Shown here piece after piece: positions 6,811 to 15,582 of a DNA stretch of 64,000 bases. The notes under the pieces were generated by a model. It worked only from the letters and a program-made list of their open reading frames with translations. It searched no databases and was not told the DNA's origin. How positions within the stretch are numbered: position 1 is the stretch's first letter; every line of letters starts with the position of its first letter. Source of the stretch: Trinickia acidisoli (GTDB taxonomy: Bacteria > Pseudomonadota > Gammaproteobacteria > Burkholderiales > Burkholderiaceae); assembly GCF_017315725.1 (NCBI RefSeq), contig NZ_JAFLRG010000002.1:1054001-1118000 (forward strand), written 5' to 3'. The translations under genes were made by a program, and so were the position numbers.

Positions 6811-9800
6811 ATGAAAATCTTCCGAAGCGGCACTTCGTCCACCAGTGCCAGCCAAACGCCCACTCAGACAGGAAACGGCGCCCGCACGCGCGAGTCGCGT
6901 TCGAGCGGAAGCCGGTCCGTCACCGGTTTCTTTTCGAACTTGACGCGGATCGGACGATCTTCTAGGAATGCATCGCCGCAAGGGGGCGGTTCGGATCGCC
7001 GGCAAACGACGTCTACATCAGTTAGGAGTCCTGATAATCCATCGCTCTCCTCCAGCGAATCAGACGATGACCTGCGTGCCACCGTCTCTCGCGTCGTTTC
7101 ACAAAGGAGTGCATACCGCAACGACGGCAGCGATGGGACATCGAACGTCGGCGAGCCGCCGATGACGATGGGGCACATCCTCGCTCAGGACTTCGGGATG
7201 GGACGCGCCCCTGCCGGGCTATCGACCCGCGCTTCCACGGAGATTTCGACCGACGCACCTACGCAGCGTTCACGGCGCGGCATCTCCCGGCTGTGGCGGC
7301 GCAAGTCCGGTTCGTCGACACAGACGAACACCACCCGCAACGAAGGTGCCGGGTCGAACGGACAGTCGCGCTTGAATCAAGCTTCGCCGGTGCGCACGCC
7401 ACCCGTCGCGCCCGAGACCCCGACTGCTCTTGAAGACCCAGTCGGCGACGTCGTCTCGTGGATCAACGAACAGCACGACACAACGTCTTCCACGCTCGAA
7501 TCGGCTAACCCATCGCATGGGGCCGTACCTACGCCGCCGCAACATGTGGATACGAACGCCGAGCATGAGGCATCTCGCACGTCGAGCGCTTCGAACACGA
7601 CGTCCGAGCACAACGAAGACACGCACGTACAAGACGAGTCACCGCACCAATCGACCGCCGAGCAAAGATCGTCCGATGCATCGTCGACAGAGCAAACGCA
7701 GGGCCACGATAGTGGTCCGATCTTCGACAAGTCGGACGGCGAGGACGACACCGACGTCCAAAACAAGTCACCACGCCAATCCACGACCGATCGAAGAGCA
7801 TCCGATGCATCGTCCACTGAGCAAACGCAGGGCCACGATAGTGGTCCGATCTTCGACGAGTCGGACATCGAGGACGAAAACGATCTTTTCGAGATCAACA
7901 TCGACCGCACGCCTTCGGAGCCGCCGTCCGCGCAGCAGAGCATAAACCGTCGGGTTTCGTTTGCCGCGCAGCTCGTGACCGAAATTTCCCCGCCCCCCGA
8001 ACCCGAGCCGATGCCTAGCGCCTCCGCGCCGCGCGGCGCGCTCGGCAAACTCAAACAATTGAAGCAAACGATCAAGGGCTGGCATGCACACGCAAAAGAC
8101 GAAGCGTACGTTCACGGTTTCGGGATCTCATCGACGAGCCTGTCTGCTACGCCATTCAGAACAGACACGCGCACGGCGCGCGCCAAGCCATTCACGGGTG
8201 TCGTGCGGGAAGGCGACGCGGCCATCGAGCCGCACCAGCGTCTGACGAACCTGCCCGGCGGCACGCCGCCGGCCGTACTGCACGAAAGCCCCATCGTGCA
8301 GGCCCTCGAGGCGTCGAATGCACTCGACCGAATGTTCCTCGACGAAAGCATTCTCCCCGGAACGAACCGCCGCGCGCTGTTCGATTCGATCAAGCAAATC
8401 GCGGCGCAGAAAAAGCTGGAGCCATTCGAGGCCGCTAGCCTCACGCAAGCGCTGCATATCGCATTCGCCCCTCCGCCCAATCGTCAGCGCGACGCCGCCT
8501 ACGATCCCGCATACGACGCCGCACACGATGCAAGCATCGCGCTGAAATCGCTCCCGCAGACGAATCTGCTCGATTCGCTGCGCGATACCGCCGAGCCGCC
8601 GGGGGAACCCCACTACGACGCGGACAAGGCTTGGGCACTCGCGCAAGAAATCGTTCATATTCCAGGCGGCGTCGGCATGAGTCTCCTGGAAAAGCTCACG
8701 CCGCAAACGCCACGTCCCGAAGGCACGCATGCCTCGGTCATCGAAAAGGACCGCATACTCGTGACCGTGCTGCTGAAGGCATCGCAGCAGGCCGTGCGTG
8801 AAGCGCGCGCTTCCGGGGAGCCGAAGAAGGACGGCAAGGCGCTCGGCATGTTCTCGCGGCCCTCGCGGCAAGTGGACAACGCGGCCTCGCCTTCGCCGGG
8901 CGGCCCGCGCATGCTCGCGCACGATCCCGCATCGATCTTCGCCGACGGTGCGCTGCACGCGGCAATCGCCGAGGCCGGCGAAGACAATTGGCCAGGCCGC
9001 AACAACACGCCGGTGCCGAGCCATCTCACGCTCGCACAAAAGGCGATGCTCGCCGTGAAGGAAGAGTTGAGCGAAATCGACGCGCACGTCGAGCGCGACG
9101 CGACGCGCGGCACGGCCTTCAGCAAGGGCACGCATGGCAGCCGCTTCGCGATTTCGATGATACGCGGCGACATGCTGACCGATGCGACCCACGAGCCGAA
9201 CGGCGTCCGTAGTCAATTCGGCCTCACCGAATCGCGACTCGGCAAGAGCGTCGGCAAGCACTTGGATCGCGCAATGCGCCGCCCCACGACGTGGGCGCGC
9301 TTCATGGGCACGATCGAAGCAATGGGTAGACATGTCGGCGTCTACAAGAACAAGAGCCCGTTCTATACCTACAACCGTATCGCCGAGAACGACGACGGAC
9401 GCGGCATGGGCGTCGGCAACCGCAGCGGCACGCATGCCGGCCGCGCGTTCCGCGACATGATCGACACGGTCCACTCGACGATCGATGACATGGCGAACCT
9501 CCCGCAAGAAGCCGCGAGCGGCGACGATCAGGCACTGCGCCTGCTCGTGCGATCGTCGATCATGCAGACGACGAAGGATGAAATCGGTCCCCTGCCGCGA
9601 TATGCGCAGCCCGGTACCCTCTCCGAGCTTTCGCAAGAAAAGGTTGTCAAGGCGGTCATGGACAAGCTCGGGCGCACGAGCGACGACCCCTTGCATGCCA
9701 AAGCCATGGCAATGACGGCCGAAGAGAACCACCCCCTCACGGCACAAAGACTGATGCAGTGGGGAGCCGCGGTTGGCGGCCCCGCCAACGAAGAAGCGCT

Positions 9801-11361
9801 GGAAGCGACCCTGACCGAGCCGTCGGCCGACCGTTCATGGCACCTGTTTGCCGACGCGTTCAAACGCGCGGAAAACCCCGGCGATATCGCGCCGATCGAG
9901 ACACCCTCTTTGCGCGGCAAATCGCGCGAGGAAGTCGCCGACATCCTGGCGAAGATCGTTGCGGCGGAAGAACTCGGCTCGGGCTTCGCGTTCGATAGCG
10001 CCGGCAATGTCCAAGGCACGACGAAGAACATCAGCGGCCTCATCTCGCGCGCCGCGATGCACTTCATCGGCAGCGTGCACGTCGATCTCGGCGGCGGCCA
10101 AGTCCGCACCGTCCGTTTCGAGTCGGTGACGAGCACCGACCGCAGCCAGTTGCGCGTGAGCGTCATGACGCTCAAACGCGGCCAAGGCGGCGTGGGCGGC
10201 ACCGTCGGCCACTTTACCGGCCACGATCATCCGGTCACGCTCGGCGGCGGCATCGACGTCGGCGGCGCGTACGAAGTGGTTCATCAGGAAGGCGCCGTCC
10301 TCGGCTTCCCGCGCAATCTCTCGGGCGGCGTCATGGGCGACCGTGCCGTCAACGAGAAAAAAGCACAGCTCGTCAAGATGCTCGTACTTGGCGGCCAACT
10401 CGAAGGCCATACGCCACCAGCCAACGAAGAAGACCGCAAATCGCTGATCAAATGCGCGTATCAAGCATTCGGCGACGACCTCTCGATCGGCTTCTACGAG
10501 ATGGATCAGACCGACAAGCAGGGCACGCTCGGCGTGAACGCCAGTGTCGGCATGCGCTTCGATCGCTTCAAGCTCTCGGGGCCCACGCTTGGCGTCACCG
10601 GTAAGTCGCAAGGCACGACGATTCGCTATCGCGATCAATCAGGATTCCTAAAGACCGAATGGGAGACCGATTCGACGAATTACAACGCGTCGTTCCAAGC
10701 ATCGCTGGCGGGCTTGAACGGCTATGACGAGATTCAAACCGACCCTGGCGATCCCGGCGCTTCGGTCATGACGTCGGTGGCTCCGTTCCTCTCGGGCTCG
10801 GCGCAGTTCTTCCGCTTCGGCGTCGCCGATCGGCGCGTGCAGATCATGCAAGACGGCAAGGAACTGCCGACGAGTTTTTCGACGCGTACGTTTCAAGCGC
10901 CGATTTCGTTCCTGCAAGAGTTCGGGCAAAACGTCGACAAATATGCCGAGGAAAAAGCCAAACAGTACTTCGCGAAGGAATACAACGCCGGTGGCCAGGC
11001 GCGCGAGAACGTAGTCGCCCGTGAAAAGGCGCAGTTGATCAAGTTCGTCGATCACTACCTGAAGCAGAAAGATTTGACGTCGACCCCGCAGCTCTATACG
11101 GAATTCGGCGGCAACGTCGACACCGCGAACAAGCTGCGCGCTGCCGCCTATATGGCCGATCGGGCCGGCAACAAAGACACGGCCAATGCGGCACGTCAGG
11201 AAATCGACGCGATTCACACCGATCAGAAGTACCGCGAGGGCCGCTTCTTGACCAGCCTGCAGGTCGAGCAGGAAGGTCGGCAAGTCGGCGTCAACGGTAT
11301 CGTCGGCCTGACTTACGCGCGCAATGATGCGCGTGCTCAGCAAGTGCTGACATTCACGTAA
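6811..11361 (+). CDS. Very large putative type III effector (1516 aa, AvrE/HopR/AWR size class)
   Basis: Start ATG 6811, after a GAGAGCGAGACC purine-rich site. No signal peptide. Residues 1-430 are disordered, rich in Ser, Thr and acidic residues, and contain a 43-residue tandem duplication ending in DSGPIFD(K/E)SD. The remainder, about residues 430-1516, is globular. It starts with alpha-helical regions and, from about residue 1080 on, becomes rich in glycine-spaced beta-strand patterns (for example GGTVGHFTGHDHPVTLGGG) and ends VGVNGIVGLTYAR. Size, disordered leader and beta-rich C-terminus match the giant effector families AvrE/DspE, HopR and AWR (RipA), but I cannot assign it to one of them. 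It has no PIP box of its own in the 155 bp upstream, so it may be read through from the amidohydrolase promoter at 4851. Confidence 0.65.
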   Translation: MKIFRSGTSSTSASQTPTQTGNGARTRESRSSGSRSVTGFFSNLTRIGRSSRNASPQGGGSDRRQTTSTSVRSPDNPSLSSSESDDDLRATVSRVVSQRSAYRNDGSDGTSNVGEPPMTMGHILAQDFGMGRAPAGLSTRASTEISTDAPTQRSRRGISRLWRRKSGSSTQTNTTRNEGAGSNGQSRLNQASPVRTPPVAPETPTALEDPVGDVVSWINEQHDTTSSTLESANPSHGAVPTPPQHVDTNAEHEASRTSSASNTTSEHNEDTHVQDESPHQSTAEQRSSDASSTEQTQGHDSGPIFDKSDGEDDTDVQNKSPRQSTTDRRASDASSTEQTQGHDSGPIFDESDIEDENDLFEINIDRTPSEPPSAQQSINRRVSFAAQLVTEISPPPEPEPMPSASAPRGALGKLKQLKQTIKGWHAHAKDEAYVHGFGISSTSLSATPFRTDTRTARAKPFTGVVREGDAAIEPHQRLTNLPGGTPPAVLHESPIVQALEASNALDRMFLDESILPGTNRRALFDSIKQIAAQKKLEPFEAASLTQALHIAFAPPPNRQRDAAYDPAYDAAHDASIALKSLPQTNLLDSLRDTAEPPGEPHYDADKAWALAQEIVHIPGGVGMSLLEKLTPQTPRPEGTHASVIEKDRILVTVLLKASQQAVREARASGEPKKDGKALGMFSRPSRQVDNAASPSPGGPRMLAHDPASIFADGALHAAIAEAGEDNWPGRNNTPVPSHLTLAQKAMLAVKEELSEIDAHVERDATRGTAFSKGTHGSRFAISMIRGDMLTDATHEPNGVRSQFGLTESRLGKSVGKHLDRAMRRPTTWARFMGTIEAMGRHVGVYKNKSPFYTYNRIAENDDGRGMGVGNRSGTHAGRAFRDMIDTVHSTIDDMANLPQEAASGDDQALRLLVRSSIMQTTKDEIGPLPRYAQPGTLSELSQEKVVKAVMDKLGRTSDDPLHAKAMAMTAEENHPLTAQRLMQWGAAVGGPANEEALEATLTEPSADRSWHLFADAFKRAENPGDIAPIETPSLRGKSREEVADILAKIVAAEELGSGFAFDSAGNVQGTTKNISGLISRAAMHFIGSVHVDLGGGQVRTVRFESVTSTDRSQLRVSVMTLKRGQGGVGGTVGHFTGHDHPVTLGGGIDVGGAYEVVHQEGAVLGFPRNLSGGVMGDRAVNEKKAQLVKMLVLGGQLEGHTPPANEEDRKSLIKCAYQAFGDDLSIGFYEMDQTDKQGTLGVNASVGMRFDRFKLSGPTLGVTGKSQGTTIRYRDQSGFLKTEWETDSTNYNASFQASLAGLNGYDEIQTDPGDPGASVMTSVAPFLSGSAQFFRFGVADRRVQIMQDGKELPTSFSTRTFQAPISFLQEFGQNVDKYAEEKAKQYFAKEYNAGGQARENVVAREKAQLIKFVDHYLKQKDLTSTPQLYTEFGGNVDTANKLRAAAYMADRAGNKDTANAARQEIDAIHTDQKYREGRFLTSLQVEQEGRQVGVNGIVGLTYARNDARAQQVLTFT
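7690..7857 (+). repeat. 129-bp-period tandem duplication in the N-terminal region of the 1516-aa gene
   Basis: A 39-nt tract at 7690-7728 recurs identically at 7819-7857. The flanking residues are similar (SPHQSTAEQRSSDASS versus SPRQSTTDRRASDASS), so the whole 43-codon unit is duplicated in frame. Confidence 0.85.
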
Positions 11362-11397
11362 GCACAAGTATTCGCGGCGACGGAGAGGTCGCCGTAC

Positions 11398-11430
11398 ACG
11401 ATCGTCGGCGCAGCCGCACCTGACGATCGT
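11398..11430 (+). terminator. Inverted repeat, possible weak terminator after the 1516-aa gene
   Basis: ACGATCGTC (11398-11406) pairs perfectly with GACGATCGT (11422-11430) and is followed by TTTCGC. The T-run is short, so termination would be weak or Rho-assisted. The following gene starts 21 nt later and may still be co-transcribed. Confidence 0.4.
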
Positions 11431-11451
11431 TTCGCAGTCGATAACTCAAAT

Positions 11452-11982
11452 ATGAACGTCAACATCAGCATGCGCGGTGCGGCCATGCTCTCCGCGGCAG
11501 ATGCCTCGGACAGCGAGGCCGTTGCCGCTTCGCCCGCGCCGGCGAAACCGTTACAAGCCGCCCATGGACTCGCGGAACTGAGGCCGAGCCTGGCGCAACA
11601 ACAACCGCGCGACCTAAGCCGCATCTGCCTTGCGCGCAAACCGGAAACAACCCGTCGCCTGCATCGGCTGCGCCGCGAACTGGGCAAGATCAGCCCTGCC
11701 CCCCCGAACCCAGCGCAGGCACGCGCGGAAATCATCGACGCAATGGCAAGAGCCAACCTATCGGGGTGGACGGTGCCCGAGCTATCCGATCCGTCGGCCG
11801 TTCTTCATGCCGACGGATCGATTTGCATCACGCTGCTCTCTCACGCCGTCATCTTCCATCCAAACGGAGCATTTCAGATCATCGATTTGCACCACGATGA
11901 GCGCATCTACTTCGAAATGCCGGGTCGTGGGACTCAAGTGTTTCGTCAACTTGCTCGGCAAGCCAAAGAGCCAGGCCGATGA
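11452..11982 (+). CDS. Hypothetical 176-aa protein next to the giant effector
   Basis: Starts at ATG 11452 with no good ribosome site. Residues 1-95 are Ala/Pro/Arg-rich and disordered. Residues 96-176 look folded, with a helix (RAEIIDAMARANLSGW) and beta strands (ICITLLSHAVIFHPNGAFQIIDLHHDERIYFEMP). It has no signal peptide or membrane segment. Its position directly after a giant effector is where AvrF/DspF-type secretion chaperones sit. Its disordered, basic N-terminus is unlike those small acidic chaperones, however, so it may be a small effector. Not recognised as a member of any family. Moderately sure that it is a real gene. Confidence 0.5.
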   Translation: MNVNISMRGAAMLSAADASDSEAVAASPAPAKPLQAAHGLAELRPSLAQQQPRDLSRICLARKPETTRRLHRLRRELGKISPAPPNPAQARAEIIDAMARANLSGWTVPELSDPSAVLHADGSICITLLSHAVIFHPNGAFQIIDLHHDERIYFEMPGRGTQVFRQLARQAKEPGR

Positions 11983-12133
11983 ATACCCGCGCCGCTCACG
12001 TCTTCATGCAGCTGCCCCGCCATTCATCGTGCTGCCGACGCTTTATTTCTTTATCAGTATTTGCGATCGTCGTTCGCAGAAAAATTCATAAGCACATTTC
12101 CTCATGTCTATGCAATAAGTTCAGAGCGAATTT

Positions 12134-12195
12134 TTCATCCTTTTCGCTCATTTTTCGTTTGCAAGGGTAATCACTAAAGCGACTGCCACTAAGGT
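12134..12195 (+). promoter_or_regulatory. PIP-like box and -10 element for the 863-aa protein
   Basis: TTCAT at 12134-12138 (one mismatch to TTCGB), 15 nt, then TTCGT at 12154-12158. Exactly 31 nt later stands TAAGGT (12190-12195), a perfect YANNNT -10 element. The correct spacing supports function despite the mismatch. Transcription should begin just before the ATG at 12227. Confidence 0.65.
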
Positions 12196-12226
12196 CGAGC
12201 TACAGCGCGAACACCGAGCCGTTTCG

Positions 12227-14818
12227 ATGTATCACGGCCCGGTAGCCGCGTATCAAAACCTACTCTTGGCAATCACTTATATGGAAAGCAAACGAATCTC
12301 TACCGGCGCTGTAGGTTCATCGAATTCTGCAGAACCTCGGAATGTCTCTCCGCGCACTCCTTCTGTCCGCTTACGCGCCGAAGCACCCGCGGCAAGTGCC
12401 GAGTTCTCGGACTTGCGGCCCTGGCGACAACAGGTAGGAACGAGCGGCTCGAGCGCACCACCGCGCACGGCAACGCTGCTCGTCTCCGATGCGAGCCCGA
12501 GCGCATCGCGTCGCATTACAGCAAGAACGGACTCCGATGTGGCGGCAGAATCTTTTAGCAGCGCCGTCTCGCGACTTTCAACCGAATCATCGAATACGTT
12601 CGATGCGCCGAGAATCTCGCAAGAACGCAGCATCGCGCGGGAGATTTCATTTGCCTCTCGGACCTCGTCCGTCAACGCCATACCGGAAAACCATGCATTC
12701 GTGGCGCCGCCACGTGGCGAGGAGGAAGGCACACCGGCGCCGGCCGCCCGACGGCGCCAATTGCTCGACGATTACCTATCTGCCACCCGGCGCCCGCTCG
12801 ATCTAGAGCGCGCACTTGCCGCCGTCAAGCTGCGATGCGCCGCCGAAGTTTTTTGCGAGAAAAACGAATGGGCCCGCTTCGCGCCCCGGCTGCCGAAAAG
12901 AGGCGCGGCACGGCGGCGCTTCGCGGAATTGGCCGCCGTATCGGCGGACGAACTCATCGCGGACGTCCAAGCACACCCCGAGCACTATACGAGAACCCAG
13001 TTGACGGACCTCGCTCAACACCACTTGTTGACCGCGCTGAACATCGACGTCGAACTGTATAAACAAGGTCTTCACAAGGCTGGGCTATACGAGGGACTAC
13101 ACAGCGTTGCAGGCCGCGTGACCACATTGGCGGCCGCGGCCGCCACCGGCGGAGTCTCCACCATTCCAGGTGCCGAGCACGCCCTGAAAGCTGCTAAAAA
13201 AGCGATCAAAGTACTGGCGCACGAACTGCCGCCGAACATCGTCAATCCTGCTTTGACCGGAACCCTTCGATCGGTCACCGACGTCAAGGAAGCCTTCAAA
13301 CGCGTGGGCGGCCAACCCGTCGTGGCACCGCAAATCGAAAGAAGCCCCGACCTGGCGACGATCGTCCGATCGCTTCGGACACAGCGCGGTGAGCTAACCA
13401 ACGCGACGAATCAGTTTCGCGAGGCGGCGCAATCGGACGCTGTCGGGGCCGAAGCGATCGGCCCCATGATCGACGCGTTCCTTGCGTTGCACGACACGGC
13501 GGATCGGCAATACCGCCGCCGAATCGGCCTGAATAGAACGCAAACCTACAGCAAGGGCTGGGGCATGGCCGTAAACGGCGTGGGTGTCGCAGGCACCGTC
13601 GTGACGGCAACCGTGCCCGTCGTCGGGCAAATCGCGGGGCCCGCCATATTGGCAGCCACCGTACCGATGCAATGGGGCGCGGGCTACCTCGACGAACGGC
13701 GCAACAAGCATCGCTATAACCTGCGCGCCAACACCAAGTGGGGAGACTTCTTGACCGCAGGCGCAGCACGCATCCACTTCAAGGATTTGCGGCCCGAGCA
13801 TGTTTCGGAAGCCGCGCTCAGACGGTCCTTCATGACGCAACCCGAAGTGCAAATCGCCGCGGTTCGCGAAGTATACGAAGATGCGCTCGGCGAATGGGTG
13901 CAGCAGCATGCGGAGTTGGAGCGCAAAGTTGGCGCAATGGAATCGAGCGGCACGACGCCGGTGCGCGCACTGATGCCGCATCGCGCGCAGTTAGCGCAAC
14001 TGACCGAGCAGATCGAACTTGCCAAGCAGCACGCGGCACAATTCGAATCATTGGACCCGGCGCAATGGGCTGCCATCCCCCAGGACAGCCTCATCGGCCG
14101 CTGCCTGGACGATTTGAAACAGCTCGAGAAAGCGAATCGTCGTGCCCGCATGCGCAAACCCGGAGAAAGCGCGCAAATCGTGCAGCGCTATGTCCAAGCC
14201 TTCCACGCCGGCGTATCGACGGGCACTGCTCTGCCGATCATGGATGCAATCACGGCAACCGATTCGTCATACATCACCGATGCACAGGGTCATCAAACGC
14301 ATCACCTGCACCCGTCCGATGAAGCAGGCACGCTCACCGCGGGCATCGGAGGCGGCGCGGTATTCACGGCGGCCACCGGCGAAGTTCGCATGACCAAGGC
14401 CGACAACAAGAAGGTGCTGTCGCAAACCCATGTAAGCCCGCTGCAAACACGCTTGCATGAGGCGCGTTGGGTATTCGAGGCAGGAAACCGGCGCGTGGAC
14501 TTGCGCACGACCGCGGGCTATCGCAAGCACGTTCATTCGACGTGGGACGAACTCAGATTGCTCGGCCGCGCCGTTCGACATGGCTTGGTCAGCGGGCCCG
14601 TGGGCCTGACGAACTTGGTACGCGCGAAATGGTGGCCGCGAGGCGAGTTGCGGCTCGCCAAGCGTCAGTTACGCGACACGCTCGACGCGCTCGGACAAGC
14701 GGGACTCCAACGAAACCCACCGCCGGACGCGCGCCGAGCCAACACCATTTCGGCCATGAAAGACGAGCTTTATGACTACGCGGCAGTGCGCCGGCATTTG
14801 GGTGTGGAAACCGCGTAG
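12227..14818 (+). CDS. Putative type III effector with hydrophobic central region, 863 aa
   Basis: Two starts are possible. ATG 12227 is given here. ATG 12281 (MESKRIST, 845 aa) begins a Ser-rich leader more typical of T3SS signals; neither has a strong ribosome site. Residues to about 165 are Ser/Thr/Arg-rich and disordered. The body is mostly alpha-helical. Two Ala/Gly/Val-rich stretches, about residues 290-325 and a longer one about 445-487 (GVGVAGTVVTATVPVVGQIAG), could insert into membranes. A charged helical region, possibly coiled coil, follows at about 545-640. No signal peptide. A PIP-like promoter with correct -10 spacing lies upstream. I recognise no family. Host-membrane-targeted effector or translocon-associated protein are both plausible; the hydrophobic segments favour a membrane role. 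Confidence 0.6.
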   Translation: MYHGPVAAYQNLLLAITYMESKRISTGAVGSSNSAEPRNVSPRTPSVRLRAEAPAASAEFSDLRPWRQQVGTSGSSAPPRTATLLVSDASPSASRRITARTDSDVAAESFSSAVSRLSTESSNTFDAPRISQERSIAREISFASRTSSVNAIPENHAFVAPPRGEEEGTPAPAARRRQLLDDYLSATRRPLDLERALAAVKLRCAAEVFCEKNEWARFAPRLPKRGAARRRFAELAAVSADELIADVQAHPEHYTRTQLTDLAQHHLLTALNIDVELYKQGLHKAGLYEGLHSVAGRVTTLAAAAATGGVSTIPGAEHALKAAKKAIKVLAHELPPNIVNPALTGTLRSVTDVKEAFKRVGGQPVVAPQIERSPDLATIVRSLRTQRGELTNATNQFREAAQSDAVGAEAIGPMIDAFLALHDTADRQYRRRIGLNRTQTYSKGWGMAVNGVGVAGTVVTATVPVVGQIAGPAILAATVPMQWGAGYLDERRNKHRYNLRANTKWGDFLTAGAARIHFKDLRPEHVSEAALRRSFMTQPEVQIAAVREVYEDALGEWVQQHAELERKVGAMESSGTTPVRALMPHRAQLAQLTEQIELAKQHAAQFESLDPAQWAAIPQDSLIGRCLDDLKQLEKANRRARMRKPGESAQIVQRYVQAFHAGVSTGTALPIMDAITATDSSYITDAQGHQTHHLHPSDEAGTLTAGIGGGAVFTAATGEVRMTKADNKKVLSQTHVSPLQTRLHEARWVFEAGNRRVDLRTTAGYRKHVHSTWDELRLLGRAVRHGLVSGPVGLTNLVRAKWWPRGELRLAKRQLRDTLDALGQAGLQRNPPPDARRANTISAMKDELYDYAAVRRHLGVETA

Positions 14819-14871
14819 CGGTATTGATCAGAGGGCACCGGCTTTATTACGACCCGCGATGCCTCAAATTA

Positions 14872-14885
14872 GTTGTGTACACAAC
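14872..14885. repeat. Perfect 14-bp palindrome between convergent genes
   Basis: GTTGTGTACACAAC is self-complementary. It lies 28 bp beyond the stop codon of the HxlR gene and 53 bp after the 863-aa gene. The shape is that of a dimeric regulator site, but it does not sit upstream of any gene found here. Confidence 0.35.
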
Positions 14886-14913
14886 CACTTAGAGACATCG
14901 CACAAGAATCGGC

Positions 14914-15420
14914 TCAACCGGACCTATAACGATTGGCCTCTTGCGAATGTTCGGCGCGAGGGTCCCACTCTCCTCCGTCGACATCGATCACGATCGTATC
15001 GTCCGGGCCCAGCAGCCGGCCGGACTGGGAGCGCAGTTCGAGACGCCTCACAGGCAATCGCTGCCGCTTGTCGACGAGGCTCACGTAATCCTCTCCGGGC
15101 TCGAAAAAATACGTCTCGCCCCACTGCCTCAATGCGACGAGTAGCGGAAACAGCCCCTTGCCCTTTTCAGTCAGCACGTACTTTTGATAAGCGCTGCCGT
15201 CAGATGCAGGGGCCATCTCCAGAATGCCGTGATCGACCAGATTGTGAAGCCGTGCGCTCAAGATGTTCTTGGCAAGACCGAGGCTTTTCTGGAACTCTCC
15301 AAAACGCTCCAAACCATTGAAGGCATCACGAACGATCAGCAGAGACCACCAGTCTCCAATTGCGTCCAAGGGCCTTGCAATGGCACAAGGCGCTTCCTTA
15401 TGACTTGTTCGCTTGACCAT
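14914..15420 (-). CDS. HxlR-family transcriptional regulator
   Basis: 168 aa; start ATG 15420 with GGAGGG upstream. The HxlR winged-helix domain is clear. CAIARPLDAIGDWWSLLIVRDAF is the characteristic first helix (the family begins with a conserved Cys and 'GxWWxxLIhR'). This is followed by FGEFQKSLGLAKNILSARLHNLVDHGIL (recognition helix) and YVLTEKGKGLFPLL. A C-terminal extension of about 60 residues (RRLELRSQSGRLLGPDD...) is common in this family and may sense a ligand. It lies 162 bp downstream of, and in the same direction as, a DHA2 drug-exporter gene. Local control of that pump is likely, perhaps through the inverted repeat at 17168-17196. HxlR proteins typically respond to reactive electrophiles, oxidants or small aromatics. 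Confidence 0.9.
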   Translation of the reverse strand: MVKRTSHKEAPCAIARPLDAIGDWWSLLIVRDAFNGLERFGEFQKSLGLAKNILSARLHNLVDHGILEMAPASDGSAYQKYVLTEKGKGLFPLLVALRQWGETYFFEPGEDYVSLVDKRQRLPVRRLELRSQSGRLLGPDDTIVIDVDGGEWDPRAEHSQEANRYRSG

Positions 15421-15582
15421 CGCGGCCCTCCAGTTTCATGTAAACGCGCCGCGACTTCGAACAATAGGGCCGTGCGAAACGGCGGAGCAACTGGTCGCAG
15501 TATAAAACTAGTTCCGCGGCGAAACAAACAGGGCGCGCCATACGCTGTCGATTGCCCGCCTGCGCCCGCCAATACGGTGCGG

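Noticed and set aside
8128..9747. 539-codon minus-strand frame opposite the 1516-aa gene
   Set aside because: The antisense frame is Arg/His/Val-rich without domains. The sense protein is continuous across the region.
14872..14885. Palindrome GTTGTGTACACAAC as an operator
   Set aside because: It lies downstream of both neighbouring genes, not in a promoter, so a regulatory role is unsupported. Kept only as a repeat.
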